Shown here: positions 10,865 through 18,220 of the stretch, in pieces
How positions within the stretch are numbered: the first letter of the stretch is position 1
How the letters are laid out: the number at the start of each line of letters is the position of its first letter
From: Marine group II euryarchaeote REDSEA-S43_B8
GTDB lineage: Archaea; Thermoplasmatota; Poseidoniia; Poseidoniales; Thalassarchaeaceae
Length of the DNA stretch: 31,416 nucleotides
Reading direction: 5' to 3'
Assembly (NCBI GenBank): GCA_001629235.1
Contig: LUSA01000037.1
Coordinates: forward strand, 891-32,306
Made by a program: the position numbers and the translations under genes
The notes under the pieces: model-generated
Told to the model about the DNA's origin: nothing
What the model saw: only the letters and a program-made list of their open reading frames with translations
The model's database searches: none

Positions 10865-12754
10865 TTATCTTTCTTCATTTTCAAATTCAGTTAAGTTCGC
10901 GGATCTTAGTCGGATCAAGGAAACGGTAAGCATCCCTACTAGAACAACTACGATCAGGGATAAAACTGGTACTAGAGCAGAATTTACTGAATCGCCGGAG
11001 CCACTTGCAAATACGGGTTCAGAACCAAGAACGAAGACCTGGGCAACTAAGTTTGTAGATGCGTCATCACCAAGGATAGCCCGTACCATTACAGTCTGAT
11101 TTCCTTCGATTTGATTACCAGGAAGATATTGGAGCCGGTCGACCAACATAGTGTGGCTGATCTCAAAGTTTGTTTCGCCTTCTAGGAAATCTGGATGACT
11201 CATCCAATTGTCCCTCATGTCCCAAGTTCTCCATTGGACCTCCATCGGAGATCCTTGTACCGACACAGCGAATGACTCACCCGGATGTAGGTTTATCCTG
11301 TTCTCTTCTGAGAGGTCAGAGTCGACGCTTAGGTTGATATCGGTATTTAGCCCATACACATAGCTTGCAGCCTCTAAAAGAGCTGGGAGTCCCTCGACAT
11401 GCCCATGACCATACACATTGTTCTGCCTATTCTTAGGAATCAGATCCTCCGGGCACGGCTCATTTGCAAGCAAGTAGTGGCATTGCCTGTAGGTCGAGGT
11501 TTCCTGCATTATATTCCTGATATCAAATGGTGAAAGATCAGGGTTGGCCTGATACATTAGTGCCGCTAGTCCTGCTGCCCCCGGGGTAGCCATGCTGGTT
11601 CCTGAGTAAGCTACGTAGCCATCTCCCGAATTTGCTTCCGGAGCCATTACGCTGGACCCAACAAATGCAATATTAGGTTTCACCCTTCCCTCTTCGGTAG
11701 GGCCTTGACTGGAATAAACTGCTATCGAAGTGTCCTTGTCCAGAGCTCCTACGGTGATGACGTCCTCTGCAGAGCCGGGAGTACCGATCTGGGCGCTAAC
11801 CGCGCTGTTTCCAGCTGCAATGAATAGTGCTACTCCCGACCTAACCATCTCATTGGCCATTCTATTGACGCTTTCTTCCTCGCTGGATGTCCATTCTATC
11901 AGGCCAAATCCCCCAAGGCTCATACTAGCTGCTCTTATGTTGAAGTCATGTCTCTTGTCCACCGTCCATTCCATCCCCGCCATCACAGTGGCGAAAGATC
12001 CGGAGCCACCCTCATCCAAGACCTTGACCCCTACCAGTTGAGCCTGTGGAGCCACCCCGATGTTAACGAAATCTGGTGCACCGGTTCCTGCGGTAATTCC
12101 AGCACAGTGCGTACCATGGCCTTGGTCATCATATGCCTTAATCTCGGTTCCGTTCGTCTTATCGGGGTTGTTTACCGCATCATAGAATGCTATGACCTTC
12201 GAGTCATTGGTGGAATTGTCATCATCCAGATCGTCGAGTCCTGCATGATCTGAGTCTATTCCAGTATCGATGATTGAAACTACACTCCCCTCTCCAGTGT
12301 AACCGGTGTCCTCCCAAATCATTGGAATTCCATGTATGTCATTCACATCGCTCATCTGTGTAGTTAGAATCCCATCTAACTCGATAAGTACCACTCCGGG
12401 AAGACGAGAGGCTTTGATTAAATCTTCCACCCCTATCCTTCCTGCTATGCTATCTATCAGATGATAGCGGAACTGAGTCTGGAAATCTACCTCCCTCTCC
12501 AACATTTCCTGATCCTGAGATGTCGGAGTATGATCAAAGTCTACAATCACGCTGATGGTATTTTCTCCGTCCACCCAATCATACAATTCGCTGCCTATTG
12601 CCGACCAGATGGCATCATGTATCTTGTCACCATCCCTATCCATTGAAGTTGACTCCCACCATGGTGACTCTTGATACTCCCCTGTCCCAATACTAGACGA
12701 GGAAAGAGGGGCGAAGGCCAAGATAGCCAGAACTGCAATCGCCGCGGTCCTCAT
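10865..12754 (-). CDS. Secreted, C-terminally anchored subtilase (S8)
   Basis: The start was placed at the ATG at 12754, giving MRTAAIAVLAILAFAPLSSS, a good signal peptide. Earlier in-frame starts at 12772 and 12814 would add a 6- or 20-residue N region, and the longest frame runs into trhO. An I9-like prodomain (about residues 60-115, with a VIVDF strand) precedes the catalytic domain: Asp163 in SIIDTGID, His213 in QGHGTHCAG, Ser387 in YSGTSMATPGAAG, with the oxyanion Asn in AAGNSA. A beta-rich C-terminal domain follows, then a membrane helix at about residues 600-622 (LVPVLSLIVVVLVGMLTVSL) and a short charged tail, so the enzyme is displayed outside and anchored. It follows trhO by 64 nt in the same direction and probably supplies peptides to the cell. 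Confidence 0.92.
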   Translation of the reverse strand: MRTAAIAVLAILAFAPLSSSSIGTGEYQESPWWESTSMDRDGDKIHDAIWSAIGSELYDWVDGENTISVIVDFDHTPTSQDQEMLEREVDFQTQFRYHLIDSIAGRIGVEDLIKASRLPGVVLIELDGILTTQMSDVNDIHGIPMIWEDTGYTGEGSVVSIIDTGIDSDHAGLDDLDDDNSTNDSKVIAFYDAVNNPDKTNGTEIKAYDDQGHGTHCAGITAGTGAPDFVNIGVAPQAQLVGVKVLDEGGSGSFATVMAGMEWTVDKRHDFNIRAASMSLGGFGLIEWTSSEEESVNRMANEMVRSGVALFIAAGNSAVSAQIGTPGSAEDVITVGALDKDTSIAVYSSQGPTEEGRVKPNIAFVGSSVMAPEANSGDGYVAYSGTSMATPGAAGLAALMYQANPDLSPFDIRNIMQETSTYRQCHYLLANEPCPEDLIPKNRQNNVYGHGHVEGLPALLEAASYVYGLNTDINLSVDSDLSEENRINLHPGESFAVSVQGSPMEVQWRTWDMRDNWMSHPDFLEGETNFEISHTMLVDRLQYLPGNQIEGNQTVMVRAILGDDASTNLVAQVFVLGSEPVFASGSGDSVNSALVPVLSLIVVVLVGMLTVSLIRLRSANLTEFENEER

Positions 12755-12818
12755 GACCTCTAGGTGGAGCATCAAGACTTCAATCAGACGGTTAAGCGTG
12801 TATGGATTTGTCATACAT

Positions 12819-13646
12819 TCAGGCGTGGTCCGGGAAGCAATAGGGACAATACTCGCCAACGAGGTAATTGTCCGATTTCTGCTCTTCCACGGATAGTGGT
12901 TCCCTACATTTGAAGCACATCTCGATAGTAGTCTCTGAAAGTTTGTGATCGACTGCTACACGCTGATCGAAGACGAAACAGTCCCCGTTCCAATGTGAGC
13001 CACCGCACTCTTCGAAGTATCCAAGAACCCCCCCTTCAAGTTGCTTTACATCGGAAAACCCTGCATTCAGCATTACTGCAGAGGCCTTCTCACATCTTAT
13101 CCCTCCAGTGCAATACATAACAACCTGCTTGGATTTATACTCATCTGGAAGGGAGTTGATAGCTGCTGGGAACTCCCTGAATGAAGAGATTCCTAGATCT
13201 ATCGCTCCTTCGAATGAGCCGATTCTGACCTCGTAATCGTTCCTTGTATCCAGTACCAAGATATCTCGTCTTTCATCCAATAGTCGTTTGAAGTCGCTTG
13301 GTTTGATGTGAGGTCCTGTGAATATAGAAGGTTTGATTTCTTGCAAACCAAGAGAGATTATCTCATTCTTTCTCTTCACCAGCATTCTCCTGAAAGGCTG
13401 GTAATCTGTGTAACTGGACTTTATTGGAATCCCGGTGAAACGAACGTCTGACTCAAGGAAATCGATGAAATCGCTGACTCTATCCTCGGGACCGGCAAGG
13501 AAGAAATTTATCCCGTTCGGACTCAGGAGTACGGTCCCCCTTAGCTCCAAATTAGTACAAAACTCTAGGAATGATTCTCGGAGATCGTCTCTATCTGGCA
13601 GGTCTATGAAACGATAGCCAGCGACATTCAGTATCTCCTTGCTCAC
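12819..13646 (-). CDS. trhO: tRNA uridine(34) hydroxylase, TrhO/YceA family
   Basis: 275 residues. The N-terminal alpha/beta domain (GTVLLSPNGINFFLAGP) is the ferredoxin-like part typical of TrhO. The middle is a rhodanese domain with LDTRNDYEVRIGSF and the active-site loop YCTGGIRCEK, whose catalytic Cys is residue 179. The C terminus carries two CxxC pairs (C244/C247 and C267/C270), matching the family's small zinc-binding tail. In bacteria this enzyme makes 5-hydroxyuridine at tRNA position 34 using oxygen, the first step to mo5U or cmo5U. It lies between the proline dehydrogenase gene (38 nt upstream) and the subtilase gene. The assignment is by motif; the archaeal modification itself is inferred. 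Confidence 0.9.
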   Translation of the reverse strand: MSKEILNVAGYRFIDLPDRDDLRESFLEFCTNLELRGTVLLSPNGINFFLAGPEDRVSDFIDFLESDVRFTGIPIKSSYTDYQPFRRMLVKRKNEIISLGLQEIKPSIFTGPHIKPSDFKRLLDERRDILVLDTRNDYEVRIGSFEGAIDLGISSFREFPAAINSLPDEYKSKQVVMYCTGGIRCEKASAVMLNAGFSDVKQLEGGVLGYFEECGGSHWNGDCFVFDQRVAVDHKLSETTIEMCFKCREPLSVEEQKSDNYLVGEYCPYCFPDHA

Positions 13647-13684
13647 ACCACTAGGGAGTTCTATTTAGGGTAAGAACGCTGTTA

Positions 13685-14623
13685 TTACCTTCTATTTGTC
13701 CAAGGAAAAAACAGAGACTTGGTAACGTGGACAGCTACGTCTGGATTCTCTCTAAGTCTCCTCATCCCATACTCGTACCACTTTGTCCCATATGGCAGGT
13801 AAATCCTCGTCCTATGTCCCTTTTCTGCCAGTGATCTGCGAATGTTTCCCCTTACCCCCAAAAGAAATTGAAACTCATAACCGGGCCCTTTTCCTTTGGC
13901 CCTTGGTACGGGAGTATCATGACGAGGGTCATCCTTACCAGGTCCTAAACCTCTCGACTCCAATGACTCTAGAGCATGATCAATTACTGGCAAATCATGA
14001 GATGCGATTGCAGTATAGGCCCCTGATTCTAGCATCATATCTAGGGCTTTATTCGTTCCTTCAACGATGCCTTGATATGAAGTATGGGCAATTTCACGAG
14101 GTTCCAAGTAGATCCCCTTACAAATTCTGAAATCTGCCTTCGGACCTAGAGTTTCACACATTTGGGTAATATCGGACGGAGTTCTGAACATCCTTCCTTG
14201 GAGAACTAAGCCGATATTCTCTAGACCACGGGCTTGCATGTCTATAGTAGCATCAATTGTGGCTTGAGTGGCTCTACTGTCCTCCATAAAGTATATTTCT
14301 CTTTTTTTGTAAGCTGATTTTTGATCTATCAGTAGACCCAATGCTGTTGGCTTGATAGAGATGTTTGCATCTATTCCACTTTCTACGATTGAGTCCAGTA
14401 CTCTCTCATACTCATCAATGAACCATGATGACTCCTCGATGGAGTTAATCTCCTCACCTAGGACATCTACTGTGAAGCATGCTTCTTCGGATGACAATTT
14501 TATCATCAATTCGAGAGCCTGCTCCAGGTTCTCTCCTGCCATGTACCTCTTTGCCACCCATCCGACGACAAAGCGTGGTGCGAAAGGCAAGAGTGCCACA
14601 ATAGTCCTTCCGAAGATCCCCAT
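13685..14623 (-). CDS. Proline dehydrogenase (monofunctional PRODH)
   Basis: 312 residues, the usual length of the monofunctional (Thermus/Deinococcus-like) enzyme. It oxidises proline to 1-pyrroline-5-carboxylate with FAD and passes electrons to the membrane quinone pool. Barrel motifs seen are ISIKPTALG, a strand ending in GLVLQGRMFRT, RICKGIYLEP, IASHDLP, EFQFLLGVR, and the substrate-binding helix IYLPYGTKWYEYGMRRL, close to the family's PYG-x-x-W-x-x-Y-x-x-RRLxE. The hydrophobic N-terminal helices fit membrane association. It lies 31 nt after dtdA and 38 nt before trhO, probably one transcript. A P5C dehydrogenase is not in the window. Confidence 0.93.
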   Translation of the reverse strand: MGIFGRTIVALLPFAPRFVVGWVAKRYMAGENLEQALELMIKLSSEEACFTVDVLGEEINSIEESSWFIDEYERVLDSIVESGIDANISIKPTALGLLIDQKSAYKKREIYFMEDSRATQATIDATIDMQARGLENIGLVLQGRMFRTPSDITQMCETLGPKADFRICKGIYLEPREIAHTSYQGIVEGTNKALDMMLESGAYTAIASHDLPVIDHALESLESRGLGPGKDDPRHDTPVPRAKGKGPGYEFQFLLGVRGNIRRSLAEKGHRTRIYLPYGTKWYEYGMRRLRENPDVAVHVTKSLFFPWTNRR

Positions 14624-14654
14624 GGCTCCCTCAACTAGACCAGAGACTTGACAA

Positions 14655-15656
14655 TTACGGGAGGAGAATTTCCTTTCCCCTTCTCACTGGGACGTCTAGT
14701 TCCGTAAGGAGGGAGGATAATGCCTGTCTTTGCCACCCCTTGAAGGATTTCCTGTCTAGGTGAGCGAAGACGTGCCCTCCGGGGAATGCCGCTCTAGTAG
14801 AATCCACAGCAGTACGAACAGAGTGCTCCCAAGAACCGAGAGGGGAAGATGATTCCTCCTGGCCCTCGAAGACTATGGCATAGTTTGCCAAGATATGCCC
14901 TACCCAAACTTCTGTCTCGGAAATGATTGCTTTGTGCCTAGGCGCATAATGCCCACCCCCTAACCCTATCATGACATCTCCCTCTCCCAGCCATTCTCTT
15001 TGTTGGGTATCCTCGGACATTCCCAAGCAGGCTGAAATCGTCTGTGCCCAAACGCGTGCAGCTCTTGAGTCGGCCCATCTTTCCTCGTCTGATCCAATTT
15101 CGAGATACAAGGTCGGACTATCCAACAGCGGACCGTGGTGTGTTGCCTCCAACGTAATATCATATTCTTTGTCAAGATTTGCTTCCATAGCAATCTTCCT
15201 CATTGTCCTAAACATATCTCCGAATCTTGTTGATGGAGGGACCGCTTTACCCTTGATTCCCCCGGATCGAGCCCTCTCACCGTGCGGAGTTTCCCCTGGA
15301 ACTCCAATTGCATGTAGAGTGAGTGCCGGGACTTCGGATGCAGAGGCGTGCTTGGAGAGAACAAGGACCTCGTCGACTGGGAAACCTGTGCTTTCCTCAT
15401 GTTCTTTGTCTATTCCATCTGCCATAATATGTAGATTGTCAATAAGGAGAATCTGCACTTCGAATTCTTCATGAATAGTTACCAAACCATGTGGAAAATC
15501 CTGTTCCTCCTCCCATCCCTCAATCTTGAGCACCTCGGATAGAATGTTCATCGAAGCAGTATCCTTTGTTGAGGATAAGAGTAAGGTTCCCACGAAAGCG
15601 GGACAGGGGGGTGGTTCAAAACTCTCGGGTTCAAATTCAATAGTTACTTGTCCCAT
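14655..15656 (-). CDS. dtdA: D-aminoacyl-tRNA deacylase, archaeal DtdA/DTD2 type
   Basis: 333 residues. It removes D-amino acids mis-attached to tRNA and so protects translation. Family hallmarks are present: LVLSKHASAS, LTLHAIG, EATHHGPLLDSPTLYLEIGS followed by E-x-W-x-D, and the C-terminal GLGGGHYAPRH, which with EATHHGP contributes the conserved His residues thought to bind zinc. The ATG at 15656 was chosen; ATG codons further in would remove the conserved first strand. It is first in the minus run dtdA-PRODH-trhO-subtilase, and its start lies 19 nt from the likely start of the divergent propeller gene, so the two promoters must overlap each other's coding regions. Confidence 0.93.
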   Translation of the reverse strand: MGQVTIEFEPESFEPPPCPAFVGTLLLSSTKDTASMNILSEVLKIEGWEEEQDFPHGLVTIHEEFEVQILLIDNLHIMADGIDKEHEESTGFPVDEVLVLSKHASASEVPALTLHAIGVPGETPHGERARSGGIKGKAVPPSTRFGDMFRTMRKIAMEANLDKEYDITLEATHHGPLLDSPTLYLEIGSDEERWADSRAARVWAQTISACLGMSEDTQQREWLGEGDVMIGLGGGHYAPRHKAIISETEVWVGHILANYAIVFEGQEESSSPLGSWEHSVRTAVDSTRAAFPGGHVFAHLDRKSFKGWQRQALSSLLTELDVPVRRGKEILLP

Positions 15657-15675
15657 AGTACGCCCCGGGGTACCA

Positions 15676-16653
15676 ATGGTCGATGGGGAAAGTAGGCAAG
15701 CCTGGAGATTTATCGAATGGATAACTAGGCCAATGGAAACTGGAGAAATAGGATTTTCACCATCTGGAGTTGCTAGAGGGGATGATGTTCATGTCCTTAC
15801 AGGTACACAAGGTGAAGTGGTTAAAATCGATAGAGAGGGCATGCTACTTGGCCCCGTAGTATCCCCATTTCCATCCCCCGTCGTTGACTCTACAATAGTA
15901 GGGGACAGATGGTGCGGAATGTGGATGGATCGAGAGTTGAGGCAGGCAAGGATGGCAGCAATTCCACTAAACGAAGACTGGTTGAATGGCCCCAACAGGG
16001 AGCAAGTGAGGATCTCCATCCACTCAACAAATGGTGATGTCTTGAAGCCTGCAATGTCGATTTGGCATAGGACACTAGACTCGGAGCCCATGAAAATAGG
16101 AGTTTCGGGAGAAAACATAGTTTTCACGACAGTAACTGGGGTGTATATGATAGACTCTGATGCTAATGAGATTTGGAGGGGGATGTTACCAAGATGGCCT
16201 GATATCTCGAGCCTGTTCGCGTTCGATCAGATCGTGGGGATAGTAGAATTTCCTGGAGGATTATCCATTTGGTCCCGAGCAGGGGGAGTCTCGGTTCTTG
16301 ACCCCTCCAATGGACTGGAAATTTTCTCAAGGACAATTCAATTTGGAGATAAGATATCAGGAGTTTCTTACTCCGAAGAAGGGGGTTGGTTTGTTATGTT
16401 ACATGAGGGGTCCATAGCCGTGATGGACAAAATTGAGGGTGATTTCAGCCACTACAAGACAGGTTCTCCTGTTTTGGATGTCCAGTTCATTGATGGCTCA
16501 TGGAGGTGGACTGGATGGCGGCATGATGGAAGTCTTACAGGGCAAGTAGTGGATATTTTCGAACGCGACAGCGTCGGCGTGTCCATCATAAATGGGAGTG
16601 TTCTGACGAACGATGGTTCATGGAGCGAGTGGGGGGCTACTCGTCAGACTTGA
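15676..16653 (+). CDS. Soluble beta-propeller-like (WD40/PQQ-like) protein
   Basis: 325 residues from the ATG at 15676. The frame is open upstream, but that part is antisense to dtdA. There is no signal peptide or membrane helix, so it is probably cytoplasmic. The sequence is a series of short beta-strands ending in hydrophobic/aromatic pairs, with repeating blade-like units (VARGDDVHVLTGTQGEVVKID, GENIVFTTVTGVYMIDSDANEIW, AGGVSVLDPSNGLEIFSRTI, SWRWTGWRHDGSL). The alternating 'X-V-x-D-x-x-G-x-I' turns resemble PQQ/WD40 propeller blades. The 3' end overlaps rps27ae by 17 nt on the opposite strand. A specific role cannot be given. Confidence 0.72.
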   Translation: MVDGESRQAWRFIEWITRPMETGEIGFSPSGVARGDDVHVLTGTQGEVVKIDREGMLLGPVVSPFPSPVVDSTIVGDRWCGMWMDRELRQARMAAIPLNEDWLNGPNREQVRISIHSTNGDVLKPAMSIWHRTLDSEPMKIGVSGENIVFTTVTGVYMIDSDANEIWRGMLPRWPDISSLFAFDQIVGIVEFPGGLSIWSRAGGVSVLDPSNGLEIFSRTIQFGDKISGVSYSEEGGWFVMLHEGSIAVMDKIEGDFSHYKTGSPVLDVQFIDGSWRWTGWRHDGSLTGQVVDIFERDSVGVSIINGSVLTNDGSWSEWGATRQT

Positions 16654-16822
16654 TCGTGTAGCCGCACTTGCCGCATACTTTCCTGTCGCTATGCTCACCC
16701 AGAAAAACCCCAGCACCGCATTCAGGTTGGGGACAGGGGATTCCCTTCCTGACCAGTTCTCCGTCCACGATTTCGTATTTTGATGGCTTGGATTTCTTCC
16801 ACTTCTCTCCGGATCCAGCCAT
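16637..16822 (-). CDS. rps27ae: Small ribosomal subunit protein eS31 (S27ae)
   Basis: 61 residues from the ATG at 16822, which shares its A with the upstream stop (TGATG); a TTG one codon earlier is less likely. The archaeal S27ae zinc ribbon is clear: KYEIVDGELVRKGIPCPQPECGAG, then RKVCGKCGYT. The cysteines are arranged as C-x4-C and C-x2-C. It is the last gene of the rpo7 operon, the standard archaeal arrangement, and its last 17 nt overlap the convergent propeller gene. Confidence 0.95.
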   Translation of the reverse strand: MAGSGEKWKKSKPSKYEIVDGELVRKGIPCPQPECGAGVFLGEHSDRKVCGKCGYTIKSDE

Positions 16823-17196
16823 CAAGCATCACCTTCCTCGGACTCTTCTGGTTGGTCCTCAGACTCTTCTGGTTGGGAATCCTCTTCCTCGGAAGGAGCG
16901 TTTTCCTTAGTCGCGGAGTTTACCCTTGAACTGTGCCTCTCTATTACGTACTCTGGCTCAATTGATTTTGATTCCGCCGAGCCGTAAATCAATGCTGTCC
17001 CTGTAGTTCTGGACATTCCAAATCTCGTATTCACGTTCTTTACGACAACCATGTCTCTATCTGCTCCAGGCTCTGCCTTAGCAGCCGCCTCCACCATTTG
17101 GGAGAGAGATGGAGTGGCTTCGTTGGAATGGTCCCACTGAAATTGTAGTTCGACCCGATCAAGCGCCGGGTTCTCCTTCCTGTTGATTATCTCCAT
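16822..17196 (-). CDS. rps24e: Small ribosomal subunit protein eS24 (S24e) with acidic C-terminal extension
   Basis: 124 residues. The first about 95 match the S24e core: MEIINRKENPALDRVELQF, the Pro-Ser-Leu segment, DMVVVKNVNTRFG and GTALIYGSAES. A good Shine-Dalgarno-like AGGTGG precedes the ATG in the 10-nt gap after spt4. The C terminus is unusual: after the core comes a tail of about 25 residues rich in Glu, Ser, Pro and Gln, containing two copies of a QPEESE unit encoded by a 15-nt tandem DNA repeat. An acidic tail on a basic ribosomal protein is noteworthy but may be a lineage feature. Confidence 0.95.
   Translation of the reverse strand: MEIINRKENPALDRVELQFQWDHSNEATPSLSQMVEAAAKAEPGADRDMVVVKNVNTRFGMSRTTGTALIYGSAESKSIEPEYVIERHSSRVNSATKENAPSEEEDSQPEESEDQPEESEEGDA
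16841..16876. repeat. Tandem repeat in rps24e, 21-nt period
   Basis: The 15-nt unit GACTCTTCTGGTTGG occurs at 16841-16855 and again at 16862-16876. The 21-nt period keeps frame and encodes two PEESE-containing heptads in the acidic tail of S24e. It looks like a recent in-frame duplication and is a place where length variation between strains would be expected. Confidence 0.9.
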
Positions 17197-17206
17197 ATCA
17201 TCCCAC

Positions 17207-17425
17207 CTACCTGATATTTACCTTGAGTGCATAGCTTCCAGGTCTCTCTATTTGCAATCTCTTTGCAACCTCGGACCTGTCTGGATGCATAATTACGACG
17301 AAACCTTGCCAGTCTGTTGTAACTGGCGCGCTCGGGCAATGGTTGCATTGTGGTGGGTCTGACTTCTTCTCAGGATCTGGCAGAATCATATTGCACTCTC
17401 CACATGCAAATGGTTGCTTCGCCAT
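17207..17425 (-). CDS. spt4: Transcription elongation factor Spt4 (RNAP subunit E'')
   Basis: 72 residues from the ATG at 17425, one base after the rpo7 stop; an ATG three codons earlier would overlap rpo7 by 8 nt. The zinc-binding cysteines are C8/C11 and C27/C30 (CGEC and CNHC). The conserved tail DWQGFVVIMHPDRSEVAKRL, then PGSYALKV, is the archaeal Spt4 signature. Spt4 pairs with Spt5 (NusG-like) on RNA polymerase to raise processivity. It sits between rpo7 and rps24e in the standard order. Confidence 0.95.
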   Translation of the reverse strand: MAKQPFACGECNMILPDPEKKSDPPQCNHCPSAPVTTDWQGFVVIMHPDRSEVAKRLQIERPGSYALKVNIR

Positions 17426-17426
17426 C

Positions 17427-17981
17427 TTATTCATCTCCCTTGGGCCAATCGAATCCCCCTAGGCCGTCCATTTTGCAATTCAATCCAATCTTGCTTGAAC
17501 GAGGGTCGTTGTGATTAATTGACTTAGAAACAATTCTAGCCCGAACCGATGATCCCATGACCAGAGACCGGCCACTCTGCTGCCCCTCAATTCTAGCCGC
17601 ATCGCCTCCTAGATTGACCTGTACAGGTTCATCAAGAATCTGTGACTTGTGAAGGAGAGCCTCCATTGGGCCAATCCTCACGAAGGCACCGTACTCTGAC
17701 ACCTCGGAAACAGCCCCGTCGATAACCTCATTGTTGTCCATTGTGAAAACTAGAGCCTTGAAACGGACGTTCTGGTAAATCGCACCGTCTCCGTGAATTA
17801 TCTTCCCCCTGCCTACTGCTTCATGATCGAACGTCAGTAGGGTGAAATTCTCATCCTCATCAAATCTACACTCAAATGCGTCATGAGCCAACTCGTCTAT
17901 GTGGTCCTCAAGTCTCCGGCCCCTCCTGATATATTCAGCAGGGATTCTGATAGTTGACTCTCTTGTCTCAAGGGTATACAT
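17427..17981 (-). CDS. rpo7: DNA-directed RNA polymerase subunit Rpo7 (E')
   Basis: 184 residues. An N-terminal Rpb7-like domain begins MYTLETRESTIRIPAEYI and is followed by a C-terminal S1/OB domain (GAVSEVSEYGAFVRIGPMEALLHKSQI). Rpo7 forms the stalk with Rpo4 and helps in open-complex formation and RNA binding. The ATG at 17981 is preceded by GGTGG at a spacing of nine bases, a possible ribosome-binding site. It leads the operon with spt4, rps24e and rps27ae; its 5' region lies in the structured segment up to about 18100. Confidence 0.96.
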   Translation of the reverse strand: MYTLETRESTIRIPAEYIRRGRRLEDHIDELAHDAFECRFDEDENFTLLTFDHEAVGRGKIIHGDGAIYQNVRFKALVFTMDNNEVIDGAVSEVSEYGAFVRIGPMEALLHKSQILDEPVQVNLGGDAARIEGQQSGRSLVMGSSVRARIVSKSINHNDPRSSKIGLNCKMDGLGGFDWPKGDE

Positions 17982-18014
17982 TTCTTTTCCACCAACGCGG
18001 ACCTTCCCGAAGCC

Positions 18015-18099
18015 GGACGGAGGGGGGGGGTCGCCTCCCGTCCCTCATCGGCCATGCCTCTGGAGGAGAGGTCCGTGCGACCCGGCGACCGACCCCTCC
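18015..18099. ncRNA. Candidate structured RNA or rpo7 leader element with two alternative folds
   Basis: This GC-rich block lies between rpo7 and the giant surface-protein gene. By eye, 18019-18025 pairs with 18093-18099 and 18029-18035 pairs with 18084-18090 (two 7-bp helices with a small internal loop), enclosing a hairpin CCTCT-GGAGG-AGAGG at 18057-18071. A competing hairpin pairs 18015-18023 with 18034-18043 and excludes the outer helices. There is a run of nine G at 18022-18030. Either strand could be transcribed; the minus strand would place it in the rpo7 operon leader. I could not match it to SRP RNA, RNase P RNA or tRNA. Whether it is transcribed is unknown. Confidence 0.4.
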
Positions 18100-18139
18100 T
18101 GTATAAGCACAACGGATTGAGTTGGGAGTTCGGCTACTT

Positions 18140-18166
18140 CGATTAATCGTCAGACCGTAGGTCTGA
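18140..18166. promoter_or_regulatory. Adjacent palindromes upstream of the giant surface-protein gene; possible TATA plus operator
   Basis: CGATTAATCG (18140-18149) is a perfect 10-bp palindrome with an AT-rich core that could serve as a TATA element. It is directly followed by TCAGACC-GTA-GGTCTGA (18150-18166), a 7-bp inverted repeat with a 3-nt spacer. The second palindrome would sit between the TATA element and a start site near 18170, a common place for an archaeal repressor to bind. The protein start chosen at 18221 leaves a leader of about 50 nt. Function is inferred from position only. Confidence 0.4.
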
Positions 18167-18220
18167 ATGTGCGTTTGGTGCGAATGTTCAAGTGGATTCG
18201 GAAACGCATATCTGATTCTG

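Noticed and set aside
15526..15675. Upstream part of the propeller-gene frame as coding
   Set aside because: It is antisense to the conserved N terminus of dtdA and does not continue the propeller pattern; the ATG at 15676 is the natural start.
18000..18110. SRP RNA or RNase P RNA
   Set aside because: The block is far too short, and the conserved SRP helix 8 and RNase P core motifs were not found; only a weak GGAGGAGAGGTCC resemblance was seen.
18167..18220. Start of the giant surface protein at the ATG at 18167
   Set aside because: The extra 18 residues contain three Cys and precede an otherwise normal signal peptide; the ATG also abuts the inverted repeat. The ATG at 18221 gives a standard N terminus.
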